NCBI GenBank assembly: GCA_910589415.1
Contig: OU342630.1
Span: forward strand, 19,067,867-19,131,866
Origin: Malachius bipustulatus
Taxonomy: Eukaryota; Arthropoda; Insecta; Coleoptera; Melyridae
Direction of reading: 5' to 3'
DNA: 64,000 bases
The stretch's first letter is position 1; each line of letters opens with the position of its first letter. The translations under genes and the position numbers were made by a program. Shown in pieces: positions 23,961-35,789 of the stretch. The notes beneath the pieces were generated by a model. The model did not search any database. It saw only the letters and a list, made by a program, of their open reading frames with translations, and was not told where the DNA came from.

Positions 23961-26568
23961 TTTTCTCAATTTACTCTAGCTCAGTAATTTTAGAAGCTCA
24001 AAAATATTTTCCAGGGATTTTTTCGGGGTCACTTTCCTCCTGAAAGGTGTTACCCTAAAGCTGTGCGACTAGCCGTTCCTAAGGTATGGCCGGCGTCCAT
24101 TCTTAGCTGCCCACCTGGTACAAAACATATAATTTATCTAAATATTATTTACTGTTAGTTGTCTCTAACTGATTGAAGTATGCAGTTAACTAATTATTAT
24201 TGTAAATATATGATAAAGACATTTAAATAAACTTCCTCTTGGTTCAATGCAGCACAGCTTGCACCTATTTTTCTGTTTAAAAGTAATTTATAATATTGCT
24301 TTATGAGAAGATTCATTTTTATATATTTGCACCAGATTTTTATATAAAATGTAAGTATTTTATAAAAATAGCCTAAGGACTAGCAGATGCTCACTCGACC
24401 AAAAATGTTAATTGAAGTTATAATTTCTAAGATGTTCCGGTGCTTTTTTCAATTAATTTGAGCTAAATAATTGTATCCTTTGATAGAAACTTGAAAATTA
24501 TATCTGAAGTCCCGCTAACAAGTTTTAATTATTAAGGTTCGGTTGCGCAAACGTAATTCAAAATCAGTCAGTCAAAAGATAATTACTAATTTTGAAATGC
24601 CTTGTATTACCAAAAGATTGGTCTGATATTGCTAGCAATAAATTCTATTCCCTTTTATAAGAAGAGTTCATTACCGATAAAAAAAAATATTGAAAATATT
24701 CACAATATTTTCAAAATTTGTAATTTAAAATCAGTATTTATCCGAACGATTTCTAATTAAGTTTGTGCAACCGGTCCTAAGTTTCAAACCGATTTTCTGG
24801 TACCAATTGTTTCATAGTTCAGATGTTATACCTACAATGTTGTAACAGAACAGATATAAAGCCACTCAAGCCAAAGCAAGAGGGTTTTGGAAAACCGTAA
24901 ATCGAGGTTGATTCGATAACTCTATTCAACTAGATTTACCCATCACTTTTCATCGACTTAGTATGTCTCAAGAAAAACACGATTTATAGAAAGGCTACAT
25001 TTAAAGTTATCTGTAGAACTAATGAAACCCCCAAAGTGAAAACGACCTCGGGATCTTTGCTCAAAGCAGTCACGTCACGTAACGATGTTTGTCGAGAGCA
25101 GTAAAGTCAAATAATGCGGATACTTTACCTAACTGATCCCCTATCTGGGCGAGTTATGTTACAAAGTCAATAGAGTATCCACTTCCATCAAAGTCAAACA
25201 CAAGTAAATCAGTCCTTGTCTCGCAGAGGGACGAACAGCTGAAGTTCAGACTCCGGGAAATTTAATTATGTTACATGATATGGGTGTACGGTAATCTGCG
25301 TCATAACATTGTTAGTAAACAGGAATCCGTTTATGTAATCTTATAAGGTGTGAAACAATTGGACAACGACAACGAGAATGGTTCATATAGACTAGAGACA
25401 TATCTAATTCTGGTGTGAACGGTATACTATTGTTTCCTAAGCCTGGTACTGTACTGCGAGATATAAAATTACTATTATGCAGCCTGAAAATTTTATATGC
25501 AGATATCTCCCCATTTTATGGAAATTATTGATTTTAATAATAGTTATTATTATTCTGGATAAATTAAAATACGTCAGGTGGAAGCGGAATTATCTAGACC
25601 ATTCTAGGATATTACTTTAGTTTGAATCAGGAACAATACGACTACGTTCGACAAATTGATGGATGACAAATAAAACACTAATGTTTTAACAAATTCTGCT
25701 GCATATTGATGGATAATATAAATCTTATTTATATCTATATTTCTGTATTTTTATATTTATTTACATACGTCTGAAGATGCTACTTTCAAAGTAACGAAAC
25801 ACGTGTAACGTTTATATTAACCATCAATGTAGGTACAGTAGAATATTTTTAAACATTAGTGTTGTATTTATCATCTATCAGTATGCAGAGATTCTACAAA
25901 GTAGGGGTTGAAAATATAAATTTTACGTTCGACAAGTTATATATACAGGGTGATCAGTAACTCGCGCACTCGGAGCATGCTGCGGTAAACTTCACTTTTT
26001 AAGAGTGGTAAATTTTCTTACTGCAGTGTTGTAAGTTCTTTTCTTCTAAATTCTTTTCATATTCCAAAGATATGACCATTTTCGTAAAAAAAGGTGGCAT
26101 TTGAATTGAAAGTGACATAAATGACAATAAAAAGCGAGTTTTCATCAATCTTCATGATATACCGTCACTTCAAGAATATAAAATACGAATCTCTAGAGTT
26201 CATAATTTATACTTAGAATTCATTATTGTTTCCTGAAGATTTATAAAAAAAGCACTCGATGATAGTTAAACTTGGCCTTTGACCTCGTTTACAGTTGGAC
26301 CAGAAATATAACGAAACGACTTCTGTCATTTTATCAATTTTTGGATTATTGAAATATTGTTGAAATCATAAAATATGACTGTTTAACAATTTAATCATTT
26401 CGTTGTATCTCTTGGTCGACTATAATAACAATTATTATCGTTTGTTCTTATATCTGTTATATATCTGTCCCATAACAATCCCATTTTACAAATTTGACCT
26501 CAAATAACTATTTTAATGGATGATTTTAATGTAAATTTCATTAAAAATAGTATATTATGCAACGAGCT
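23961..26568. other. AT-rich DNA, one repeat end
   Basis: No open frame of note. A single CAGGGTG-type left end, TA|CAGGGTGATCAGTAAC, begins at 25,946 without a visible partner. A hammerhead-like degenerate hairpin is at 25,771-25,805. The rest is featureless to my reading. Confidence 0.5.
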
Positions 26569-26570
26569 TA

Positions 26571-26663
26571 TAATGAAGGCTATTAATACGCGAGTATGAT
26601 GGTTAAGATACGAGCCGTAGGCGAGTGTCTTAACCATCATAAGAGCGTATTAATAGCCATTAT
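26571..26663. repeat. Hairpin repeat with CGAGCCGTAGGCGAG loop
   Basis: Arms of about 37-40 bases (26,571-26,610 and 26,627-26,663) flank the motif CGAGCCGTAGGCGAGTG. Similar inverted repeats with this central motif are, from general knowledge, common small mobile repeats in animals. Element ends beyond the hairpin are not defined. Confidence 0.6.
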
Positions 26664-27328
26664 CTGCGAGTTCCATACACTATTTTTTCTACGACCCTTT
26701 TTTATTTCATAGAAAAGATTAAAAAATTATATATTTTAACAATGACCCGTGTACAATTGCGGATCATTGAGGTTAAGATAGGTTGCTATTTGTTTACGCA
26801 TATTATCAAATTTTCTCTTCGTCGCTAAGATTATTCTGCTGAGACATGTTTTAGTATCAAGTTTAAAGGGCACTACTCACTACTGCGTAATTTTTATTAT
26901 GCGAAGTTCGAATCCCGAATTTTACGCTTCGATTTTGAGATTAATTAATAATTTTAATAACGTCGACAGCCATTAATTACGATATTGTTTACCTGCGCAA
27001 CGCGACGATCGCAGCGTGGCCGCTTTGAATACTATCACGGAGCGCCACGAATAATATAATACTTTATCTTCCTATCTTTTACACGATATACCTACCTATC
27101 AAATTAATTAAGGTAATATAAAATCTTGATACATTTTCTTTGAATGTTACTTATGTTCTAAATTAAATAAACGTTCAGAATTTTTTTTCAGAAATACAGA
27201 ACTTATATCACAAGGCAATTTATGTCGTGAGTATGACAACTCTGTGACTTCGGTTGGCTTGCCGACCCGATTGTTAGCGAAAAGGAACCGATTCGATTGC
27301 AAATTCTCCTCTGCCATTGGATAGCTTG

Positions 27329-27381
27329 ACCAGTGCTTTAATGAAAATTTGTATCTTAATGAGACCCATTAAAGCACTGGT
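27329..27381. repeat. Perfect 15-bp stem hairpin
   Basis: ACCAGTGCTTTAATG (27,329-27,343) and its exact complement (27,367-27,381) flank a 23-base loop. It may belong to the same repeat family as 26,571-26,663 or be an independent small element. Confidence 0.65.
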
Positions 27382-28285
27382 GATTCATATTTAATATGCA
27401 TATTAAAGGTTGTGAGTAGAAAAAAACTATTTTAATTGTTAGAAGATAAGATTTAAACTTATTATACTGGAATTTACTTTCTGACAATCCGCTGACCTTG
27501 TTTGGAAGCAAGATTCTTGGCTGTTAGTTCCATGCCCCATGAACACTAAATTGAGTTTGAGTACATGCCTTTCGTTTGCAAGATTGTTAAATATTTCGGG
27601 ACTTTTACTAGTTCCTTTAAATCACCCTCAGCAGTTAAATGCCAAGCGTTGTCTGTACTTTCGTAGATGATCGCTTAGAAATAACACGTGATTAGACCAC
27701 TAGTGGTTAGACTATGAACACAGTTAGGTCGTTTTGCAAAAATACCACCCATGACAGAGGTTCTCAGGAAGCACGAAGCGCTCTCTCTAGAAGCTGAGAT
27801 TGTTCTAGAACGGGTTCGGAAGACAGCCTTACAATCAATTAACCAATTCATTAAGCTAAGAGTCCCCATCAGTCTTAGACATTGAAAAAATTGGTGACTT
27901 TATTCAATGTGCTATAATATCACTAAAGAGGTACGTAGTGTTGACGGGATTCGGATGTGAAGATCTGGAAAAACGTAACCTCATCTACATACTCGTACCT
28001 ACTTCCTTTTTGTATTTTAAGTGACGTTAGTGAAGTAGAAGAAATGCTGTCAAATTGTTTTCGATTTTGTTTGAAAACCTACTATGGTGACGAAAATGTT
28101 GAAATTTTTCATATTCAGTTAAAGGAAGAGAAGATCCTATTTCTTGGCCTGCGCTTTCGCCAGACATGACAAAAAATGAGATCTTGTTGTAAAGGAAATT
28201 TAAGTAGCTTTCAAATGATGGATCACTCGATATCTGATCCCTATGATGATAAGCAACGGGGTAGCTACCCCTGCTACCCCTGCCA
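27382..28285. other. Unclassified DNA, weakly coding-like on minus strand
   Basis: Minus-strand open frames at 28,027-28,539 (170 codons) and 27,675-27,869 (64 codons) are the longest outside known elements here. The first has an Arg/Ser/Gly-rich stretch and overlaps a repeat end and the R1 remnant on the opposite strand. Neither contains a motif I recognise. They may be remnants of an unidentified mobile element; I make no functional call. Confidence 0.35.
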
Positions 28286-28393
28286 CTTGGGTAGTTAAAT
28301 TTATGTGATCCTCGAGAAAAAAATCGACCTGTTCGGCGTTTTTTGCGTACATCTTCAGTTTTCAAGTTATTAGGCCTGGTACGTTTTCGTTGG
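28286..28393. repeat. Right end of a CAGGGTG-type repeat, first copy
   Basis: From ACTTGGGTAGTTAAATTT to GTTGGGCCA this segment parallels 53,085-53,214. The second copy continues to CCCACCCTG|TA, but this one is cut a few bases before its end, where the R1-like LINE begins. Confidence 0.7.
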
Positions 28394-29225
28394 GCCAGTG
28401 ATACCGCCGACGTTACGCTTGTCGACGAGAAAATGAAATTCGGCAAAAACGTAGTCAATGTAGTCAATGATAATGCTGAGAACCGGATGGCTGCCCTGAC
28501 AAGGATCATGCCAAATATAGGGGGACTGAGCTTTCTCAAGAGGAGACTTCTATATAGTGTGATCGAATATTTCCTCTTATACGCTTTCCTAGTATGGGTG
28601 GGAGTAGTAGAGATCTAGAGCAATGTTGTGCAACCTCCAAAGACGATCACTACCGAGGGACATAAGGGGTTATAAAACCATATCAACAATGACCGTCTAG
28701 GTAATTGCCGGGACGCCCCCAATAAACCTGCTGGTAAGGGAAAGGACGAGTCTGACCAAGAGAGATAATAGACACACCAGAGAAGCTAAGAGACAGGAAA
28801 GAATGCAAGTACTCCAGACATAGCAGGAAATGTGTAAAATGAGACTGTTGTGGCCTTATGGTCAAGGGGACTCATAAGAAACATTTCGAAATATGTAAAG
28901 TGTGACCAAAGGAGATGGACAACTTTCTGACCCAGTTCCTATCTGGCCACGGGTCAGTCAGGGGATACACAATGAGAATTGGGAAGACAACCGATGCAAA
29001 CTGCATTGCGGATAGTCCGGAACACACTATTTATGATTGCACAAGATGTGAAGAAGAAGGAGCTGGATCCACGAAGGCTTACCCCTGAAAAAACAATAGG
29101 CATTATGAGAGAGTCAAATGAGAGATAGAAACAGATTTGCTATTTCATCAGAGTGGTGTGATGAAAAGCAAGTAGGAGAAAGAGAGAAAAATTAATAGTG
29201 AATAAAGGTAAAAAAAAGCAAAAAA
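28394..29225 (+). pseudogene. R1-clade LINE fragment (ORF2 C-terminus)
   Basis: The plus-strand frame at 28,394-28,618 encodes the region after the reverse transcriptase fingers and palm of R1-type LINEs: VDEKMKFGKNVVNVV, then NRMAALTRIMPNIGG, then RRLLYSVIEYFLLYA. Downstream, in shifted frames, LSGHGSVRGYTMRIGK and DSPEHTIYDC (28,940-29,045) match the zinc-finger tail of the family. At least three frameshifts or stops are present. It is 5'-truncated and begins at the broken end of another repeat. Confidence 0.8.
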
Positions 29226-30814
29226 AAAACAGTGGACGAGTACCAAAGTAAATAAGTAGAAACAAACAATTAAATTGATGTTTATATACCGAATATATGG
29301 ATTATATACCGAAGAAGAATACCCAGAGTGTTATAATAATTCCCCCTCGGAAAAAAGGGTATACCTTGGATTTTTTTGTCAAACTTACCGTAAGCCTGGT
29401 AGGACACAAAATAAAAATATACAATAATGTCTTTGTAGAGGTTATATTGAACCAATCGTTATAAGGTGTATTCTTTACAAAAAATAAGTTTATTTAAATT
29501 AAAATAAAATCAAATCATTTTCGATCACAAGATATATCGCTCTATTCAAGGCAGCTGCCTCAAGCTCTTAGATCAAGTGTATGACCAGGTTTAAAGCTCG
29601 TAGCAATCAGCTGGCAGTTCGTAACTCACGCCTGCTGCAATCAGCGAGTGACAGTACAAAGCGTCGCACATGCCAGCAGAGAGCATAGCGTTCATATGCA
29701 CATGCCAGGACCTAATTGCACTTCCCGATATGACACAGGACACAGTACACATTAGATCCGCTAGCCTTGATTATCTCATATTCACTCCGATTAGATTAGA
29801 TTTTACAGCCCAAATGCCTAGATGGAATAACTACCTACCTTCCTGAGTTAATAATATGATCCTGGTTGAGATACCGCGGATACCTATGGTTTAAAATTAT
29901 GGCACATGGAGGATATCGAATTTTTATAACACCTTGATTTTTCTGATTTGATTAATTTAGAAACTATGGTTTGAATTTAATTCCGCTAAGATTGGTGTGA
30001 GTAGCGATTAATATTCAGAAAAATGGTGGTTATTTTTCCTCAATAAATTAAACTTATACTGTGAATTTTCTTTCTCTGTCATAAAATTTCGTTCTAAAAA
30101 TGATATTTCAATCCTGTTGATTTAGTTTCAGAGTTTTTTTCCATCTTGCTTGTACTTACAGGGGTTCAAAAGTTTTTTTCTTTAACTACAAATGACTGCC
30201 ATTTTGGAACGGTTGCAACAATTTTGCCCCAATGAAACATCAGACCACTCCCTATGGAAATCTTACTCCCACAAAAATTTTAGTCTTTTAGATTGAAAAC
30301 TGTGAGAGACATCCTGTAGAAGTAACGAGACTTTAGAAGTTCTACAAGACTTCAAAATTTTGTTCATAAATCTTGAAAAATTAAGCTTTTAAGGAGCGTT
30401 TTTAAAATCGAAACCTGTATCGATTGATCCCTGTATCTTAGGAGAACTCTGAGTTGAAGCAATCTACGAAACTTAATACTCCCTAACATTGGTTTTATAG
30501 GAATTTTATGAAAATTTTATTGTATTAATAATATCTGAAACTAAGTGAAGGTTTCAGCATTCTACGTCTACATGTTTATCTTGGTTTTCTCCAGTCCATT
30601 CTAAGAAGAACATAATATATTTGAGCGGGCTGCTCAAACCTCTTCATGTGGGTACTATACATTACAGTATTCGGATATATGTTGAAATAGAAAGCTGTAA
30701 CTGTAATAATACGTACGAAAATGAATATACCGGTGTTTAAAAAAAAAATTTCAAGACATCCATCGTACAATTATTATTCCTTTTTTATTATTAGGATTAT
30801 TATAGGGATTATTA
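29226..30814. other. AT-rich DNA, nothing recognised
   Basis: No open frame above 65 codons and no clear inverted or direct repeats found. The minus-strand frame at 30,576-30,770 has no recognisable similarity. Confidence 0.55.
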
Positions 30815-31346
30815 TACAGGATGATCCTGTTTTTGAGGTCATAGCTCACTTTTACTCCAGAACTTTGTTGTCCGCACGCCATTAATTAATTCTGTATTTT
30901 TTATCCAGACCATAAAGTATTACTAAACTTTTTGCTCTTCCATAAAAGTTTAGTATCTTGCATCGTTTTCCGGTAATAAATTTTTTATGATGAGCCTACA
31001 CTACTAGAAACGTATTTTTGTGAAAATCTTTTTATTTAGTTTTACCATTAATTTCAACAACAACGTTCCCCACAGATTCCTGTCTTACGAATACGCCAAT
31101 TTAACCGATATTATTTATGTCTTAAATGGCCCCTGTTTCAAGATACAACACTTCAAAGAGAGTTTCGACTAGTATTATAATACATACATTCTACAAAATA
31201 ATTAAAAAATGATTTAAATGAAAAACTTTACTTCTACGGCCTGCTACGATTTCATAGCAAATCCAATAAAAGTGAATAAAATATTTTCTGTGGAACAGAA
31301 ATTATTATTTTATTTAAAATAAGGTTTTTATAAATACGTTTTTGTG

Positions 31347-31831
31347 ACTTCCGTGGCCTAGTGGTTCTCCGCTGGCTCACGAAGCCATAGATCGCGGGTT
31401 CGAAACTCACCTCGGCCCGCTTTACTTTTCAGATTCATTTTCGAATGTCTGTGAAAAGTAAAACAAGCGATCGAACGTTTAAATGGCAAATATTATAATA
31501 ATAATAATAATATTTATTTCCATATGTTATTACAAAGTAAATAAAAATAAAAACTTTTCACAATGAGAGTACAATTTTTGGATTACAAAATACATTATGA
31601 ATTTTAATTACATTAAATAAATTAGTACTACTTTTCTTTTGTTGTTTAAATTTCTATGTTTTAAAGTTTTCCTTTTCTTTATTTTCACATTGGTGAAAAA
31701 ATTCACATTAATTTAAAGTGTGTGTGGCTAAAGAGTTCGTCTCAAAGCCAAATTACCAGAGTGGAGCGACTATGTCTTACCTACACAGTTAAGACCGATG
31801 CTCCCTCTTTAAAAAAAAAAAAAAAATAATA
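31347..31831 (+). mobile_element. tRNA-derived SINE, second copy, with insert
   Basis: It starts ACTTCCGTGGCC with A box TGGCCTAGTGG and B box GGGTTCGAAAC, then shares the body (CAAGCGATCGAACGTTTAAA) and tail (GTTAAGACCGATGCTCCCTC) with the SINE at 18,270-18,537. It ends in a run of 16 A. A 17-bp duplication with one mismatch flanks it (31,330-31,346 and 31,832-31,848, ATAAATACGTTTTYGTG). Compared with the other copy it carries about 240 extra bases, 31,490-31,735. Confidence 0.88.
31490..31735 (-). mobile_element. Probable truncated retroposon inside the SINE
   Basis: This segment is absent from the sister SINE. Read on the minus strand it ends in AATATTATTATTATTATTATAATATT, the kind of simple-repeat tail left by insect LINEs. 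No coding part remains. Confidence 0.5.
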
Positions 31832-32294
31832 ATAAATACGTTTTCGTGGTGTAAGTCCATCAATAAATATTAATTCTGGGGAAACCATCCAAGAAATCAA
31901 ACTTTTATAGGCGAGCAAAAAGTATAGTAATACTTAAGCCTTTGGACAAAAATGCAGAATTAATCAGGGGCATGCGAATAAAAAAGTTCCGGAGTAGAAA
32001 GTGAGAAGTGACACAAGAAACGGAACACCTGTATGTCAATGTTTGGTAAAATTATGCCAGTTTATTGCTTTTAATAATTGTGGTAGGTGGTGCAATTTTG
32101 AAGTTTCTCAGTTAATCCATTGTTGACTTATGCTGGAAAACGTATTTTTGGTTGACCCGCTTTCAAGGGCTGTATCTTCAAAAGGGTACTTTTTGGACAT
32201 CTTGAAAAGGATGGCTTTTTGAACATAGAAAATTTGGTTAAACCGGCATATTTTGTACTCGAAAATCTGTGGTAGAGCGTTCGTGGTGCCTTTT

Positions 32295-33046
32295 AAGCCG
32301 GTCACTCACTATACTACACTGTACGACAGGATCGTACAACGAAATTGTACAACTTCGCAGACAATAATAATTGTATACGGCCACTCGCGATCTAGCCGTG
32401 CAGTATTGGGTAGTTCTTGTCACGTAAAGTACTGTAGCAGTAGCTGCAGTTTGTATTTGTAAATGAAAAAATGAAAGAAAAGATATACTAATCAAAAATG
32501 GCGATGCAAGGAATGGTTGCTAAAAATAAATCAGTTGTGTTTGAATCGAAGTATTTCAAAAACTCCTTTAAATTTTTTTTTATTATAATTACAAGACATA
32601 GGCCCGTATTCACAAAGCGTTTCTGTCCTGTAATATCTCGAAAATATTTAAATAAATGGGATGGAGATGCAGTTTTTATGCGTTAGAGTGAGATGGGTAT
32701 AAGTAATTGATTACGTAGTTATTTAGAAAATTATCGTTTGTGAATACGGGCGATAATCTATTTATTGAAAACTCCAAATTTATTGAAATAAACAGCTAAT
32801 ATGCATTTAAGCACATGCTTTGTTGTACGATTCTTCCGGGCATCGCCACACACGGTCCAATTCATATCCAATTGCAAGCGACCCGACAAAATCGTACTGC
32901 TGCAGTTTAAAAGTTTTAACTGCAAAACGAGCCGATCCAACTTGGTTCAACTTCGTCGGTCGGAGGCACATACTATCAAATATCGTACGATCCTTTTGAA
33001 TTCTACCAAATTGTACTGCGCCGCAGTATTGTGAGTGGCCGGCTTT
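32295..33046. mobile_element. Foldback-like element with GTAC-rich arms
   Basis: The ends read AAGCCGGTCACTCAC and GTGAGTGGCCGGCTT, a 15-bp inverted pair with one mismatch. The arms further in are diverged but both carry AGGATCGTAC, TACTGC and CTGCAG blocks. A target duplication is not obvious. An inner small element is at 32,602-32,751. Open frames within (32,238-33,097) are not protein-like. Confidence 0.65.
32602..32751. mobile_element. 150-bp inverted-repeat element (MITE)
   Basis: GCCCGTATTCACAAA at 32,602-32,616 is perfectly inverted at 32,737-32,751. The interior is unrelated AT-rich sequence. It lies inside the 32,295-33,046 element, so it inserted later. Confidence 0.85.
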
Positions 33047-35785
33047 AGGAACACACTGTATAAACCAAAAAACTGATCTCGGCTCTCTTCCGTACATCTA
33101 AATATGTAGGTATACCTGTAAGATAGTGTAGCCCTTTCTGCTCGCTTGATTTAAAATTTCGAATAAATATTCCAAAAGAAAAATGTGCGAGCAGAGGATG
33201 CCATTCCCTCTGGCTCCGTTCGGGTACTTTCAAATTTATTTGAACCCAAAGCAGAACAGAGGGTGTTAAAGATCTTAAAATGAAGTTACAAATTTTTAAG
33301 TGGTCGTCTAGATAAATTTTTTCTTTAAAAAAAAAATTCCAAAAACCTTGACCTGCCCTACGTTGTGATTATTTAAATTACAGGTCACACAAATACTAAA
33401 ATAAAACACACACTAACAATTAACAGTTTATTGAAATACTCAAAATTAGGATTGTTCCACTTATCTACTAAACATTACACATAACATCAAAGATAAGACA
33501 AAATCATTATTCATTTTGAAATGTAATTAGTTTTTAAAAGACCCAAATTTACCTTCATTTAGCTTTCGCTAAAATTTACTTATCTAACCTTACTTAATTT
33601 GGCCAAATAATCACTTTACTAAATTAAAATTTACTTTACTAATAAAAAAAAATAAAACATTATACCGGCTTGGTATAATTAAGTTTAGCAATATACAAAA
33701 TTGTCATCTCAATTAGGTATTCTTCAATTCATTAATAAATAACACTGATCCAAATAAATAACTCCAAGTAACATTCTTTGAATGATGTGTTTCTCATTTT
33801 AGAGAACATAAAAAGTTACAAATATATAAATCTGATAAGGTACCTTCCAGTCCAAATGGTAGTTCATGTTGAAAAGTGAGTGAACGGGAAGATTCAAAAA
33901 CAGGATGGAGAGTGATGCTTCCTCCTTCCACAACTGCTCACGTCATCCTCCTCGATGGTCCAGACATATAAAGCAAATCGAAAAAAATGGAATGGTGTCG
34001 CTTTACCCAAAGGAAAGGACGCCATTCAGCAAAACTCCTGAACCAATTATGATCCCAGGACAGAAACTAAAATTGGGACTTGAATCAGAGCACAATAGCC
34101 CTAATGAAGAATCCGAAACGAAAATGGAAAACCGGAAAACAAAAACCAAAAGGAAAAGCCCTGAAATTAAATTAAAATAATTACCATCTGAAAATTTACT
34201 AAACGCCATCTTATTTAATTCTTACCGAAATGAATCGCATTATCCAAATCGGGCTTCCTTAATCTATTCCATGTTAATCAGCATCAACAGATATCACTCT
34301 ACCTAATTAGAAATGACATAGAATATTAGCTTTGCTAAACAACTTCATACCTGAGTTTTAAACAAACCACTACACGAAACAATAAACTAAATAATTCACT
34401 TATTGAACCATGTTCACACAACAGTATTTCAGACATAAAGAACGACCGGCCACCAATCTCGTCCGGTTCTCGACCTGACAATTCCCCACCATCTAATTGA
34501 TACATCCACGCATCTTCCTTTCCTCTACTGCTCTGACGTATAGCCCTTCTGACTGGCAGATGGCAGACTGGAATCTGACAGACTCATCATTCGACCTCGC
34601 TACAATGACTCAGAGTATAAAACCAGCGGAGTGTAGCATTCCCAACAGGTCCATTATCCTGCGCCTTTTACTAGTCTAAATTTCATTCGAAACAGATGTG
34701 GAAAAGCGCACGCTACAATAGAACATAGAAGTATAATGTAAAAAATAGGAGGAACAAAAAATGTAAAAAATAAAATTCAGAAATTTTTACCACAAAATGA
34801 TGTAGAATAAATTAAGACATTTGCCACACACAAACTTTGTTTAGCTGGGAAATAAATAATATTATATGTTAACACATTTGTATTGTTGTAAAAATGAATT
34901 GCAATAAACAATAAACAATATTCTTATCTCCTAATTCAAGCTTGCGGCACGTTTGCATATCATCTGGAGTATAGAAGGTGAGTTTACTCGTGGAATTATA
35001 ACTTAGTTATTAACAAAAATTTTGAGATTTTGAGAATTTTGAGAATAAAAAAACAGGTAAAGAGAGGTTCATAAAAAACGGTAAACCCTGTAACATCTGT
35101 ATTTTTGGGTCCATTTTAAAAATTAAAAAATCATATTCAAAGCCGGCTCAAAGCCGGCTATAAGCTAGCTGCAAAAGGAATTTTCTTGATCAAGATATTT
35201 TTGAGTAATAAATGATTGTCAATAATTAATTGTTTTTGTTCAAATGTAAACTATTTTTATTTATTAATTTTTTTTTTCTGAACAGTTTGAACACATAAAT
35301 TTTTTGTCCGTGAATGAAAACAAGTCAATTCGTAAAGTTTTTCTTAATAAAGTTTTTCTAAAATAAAAATCACAAAAATAATATTTCACGTCTATATTAT
35401 TACTACTGCAAGCGATCCCAATACACCTATAAATTCAGCTTACACAGAAGCCTGTATATATCGAAAGACGCTGCATAATAAAATGACGGGAATACATTCG
35501 AGATATGCATCTTATTTTAATGTCAAGTTTCGAAATAGGATGCATGGATCTTTGATATTTGCATTTCCAGTATGGTTATTTGAATTGCTGGATGACAACA
35601 GCAATCTCAGAGATGAATAGCGTGGCATCACTTCCACACAACTCACAACACTCTATTTCGTATATGTGGTGTATATTATGTGCTAACTCAATGCATTAGT
35701 AATTTAGGTATATCATAGATCTGCAATAATGAAATCACATAATTTTTTTTTCATTACAATAATTAATTTTCTATTCGCAAGAATA
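33047..35785. other. Unclassified DNA, possible LTR-like segment
   Basis: No gene is recognised. About 33,360-34,950 looks like part of a retroelement: a TATA-box-like TATAAAA at 34,616 followed by less AT-rich sequence, and AATAAA-type signals downstream (about 34,850-34,920). The open frame 33,905-34,180 (91 codons, Lys/Glu/Pro-rich, opposite a 68-codon frame) has no recognisable domain. No duplicated ends were found, so a solo LTR is only a guess. Confidence 0.35.
34616..34622 (+). promoter_or_regulatory. TATA-box-like motif
   Basis: TATAAAA within CAGAGTATAAAACCAGCGG; a GC-richer segment follows at the distance of a start site. It could be the promoter of an LTR or host gene, but nothing downstream is identifiable as coding. 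Confidence 0.3.
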
Positions 35786-35789
35786 TTAA

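Larger units (their letters stand above)
30817..32031. mobile_element. Foldback element, TA target, carrying a SINE
   Basis: Ends are TA|CAGGATGATCC (TA 30,815-30,816) and GGAACACCTG|TA (TA 32,032-32,033). The arms are about 200 bp (30,817-31,017 and 31,832-32,031) at moderate divergence; shared blocks include AAGTATTACTA and ATTAATTCTG. A SINE has inserted at the inner edge of the right arm. Confidence 0.85.

Noticed and set aside
28027..28539. 170-codon minus-strand frame as a host or transposon gene
   Set aside because: It crosses a repeat end and the antisense of the R1 remnant; its composition is mixed and no motif was recognised.
31347..31430. A functional tRNA gene
   Set aside because: A and B boxes are present but acceptor and anticodon arms do not pair, and it forms the head of a SINE with a target duplication.
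33360..34950. Solo LTR
   Set aside because: TATA-like and polyadenylation-like motifs exist but no TG…CA boundaries or target duplication could be fixed.
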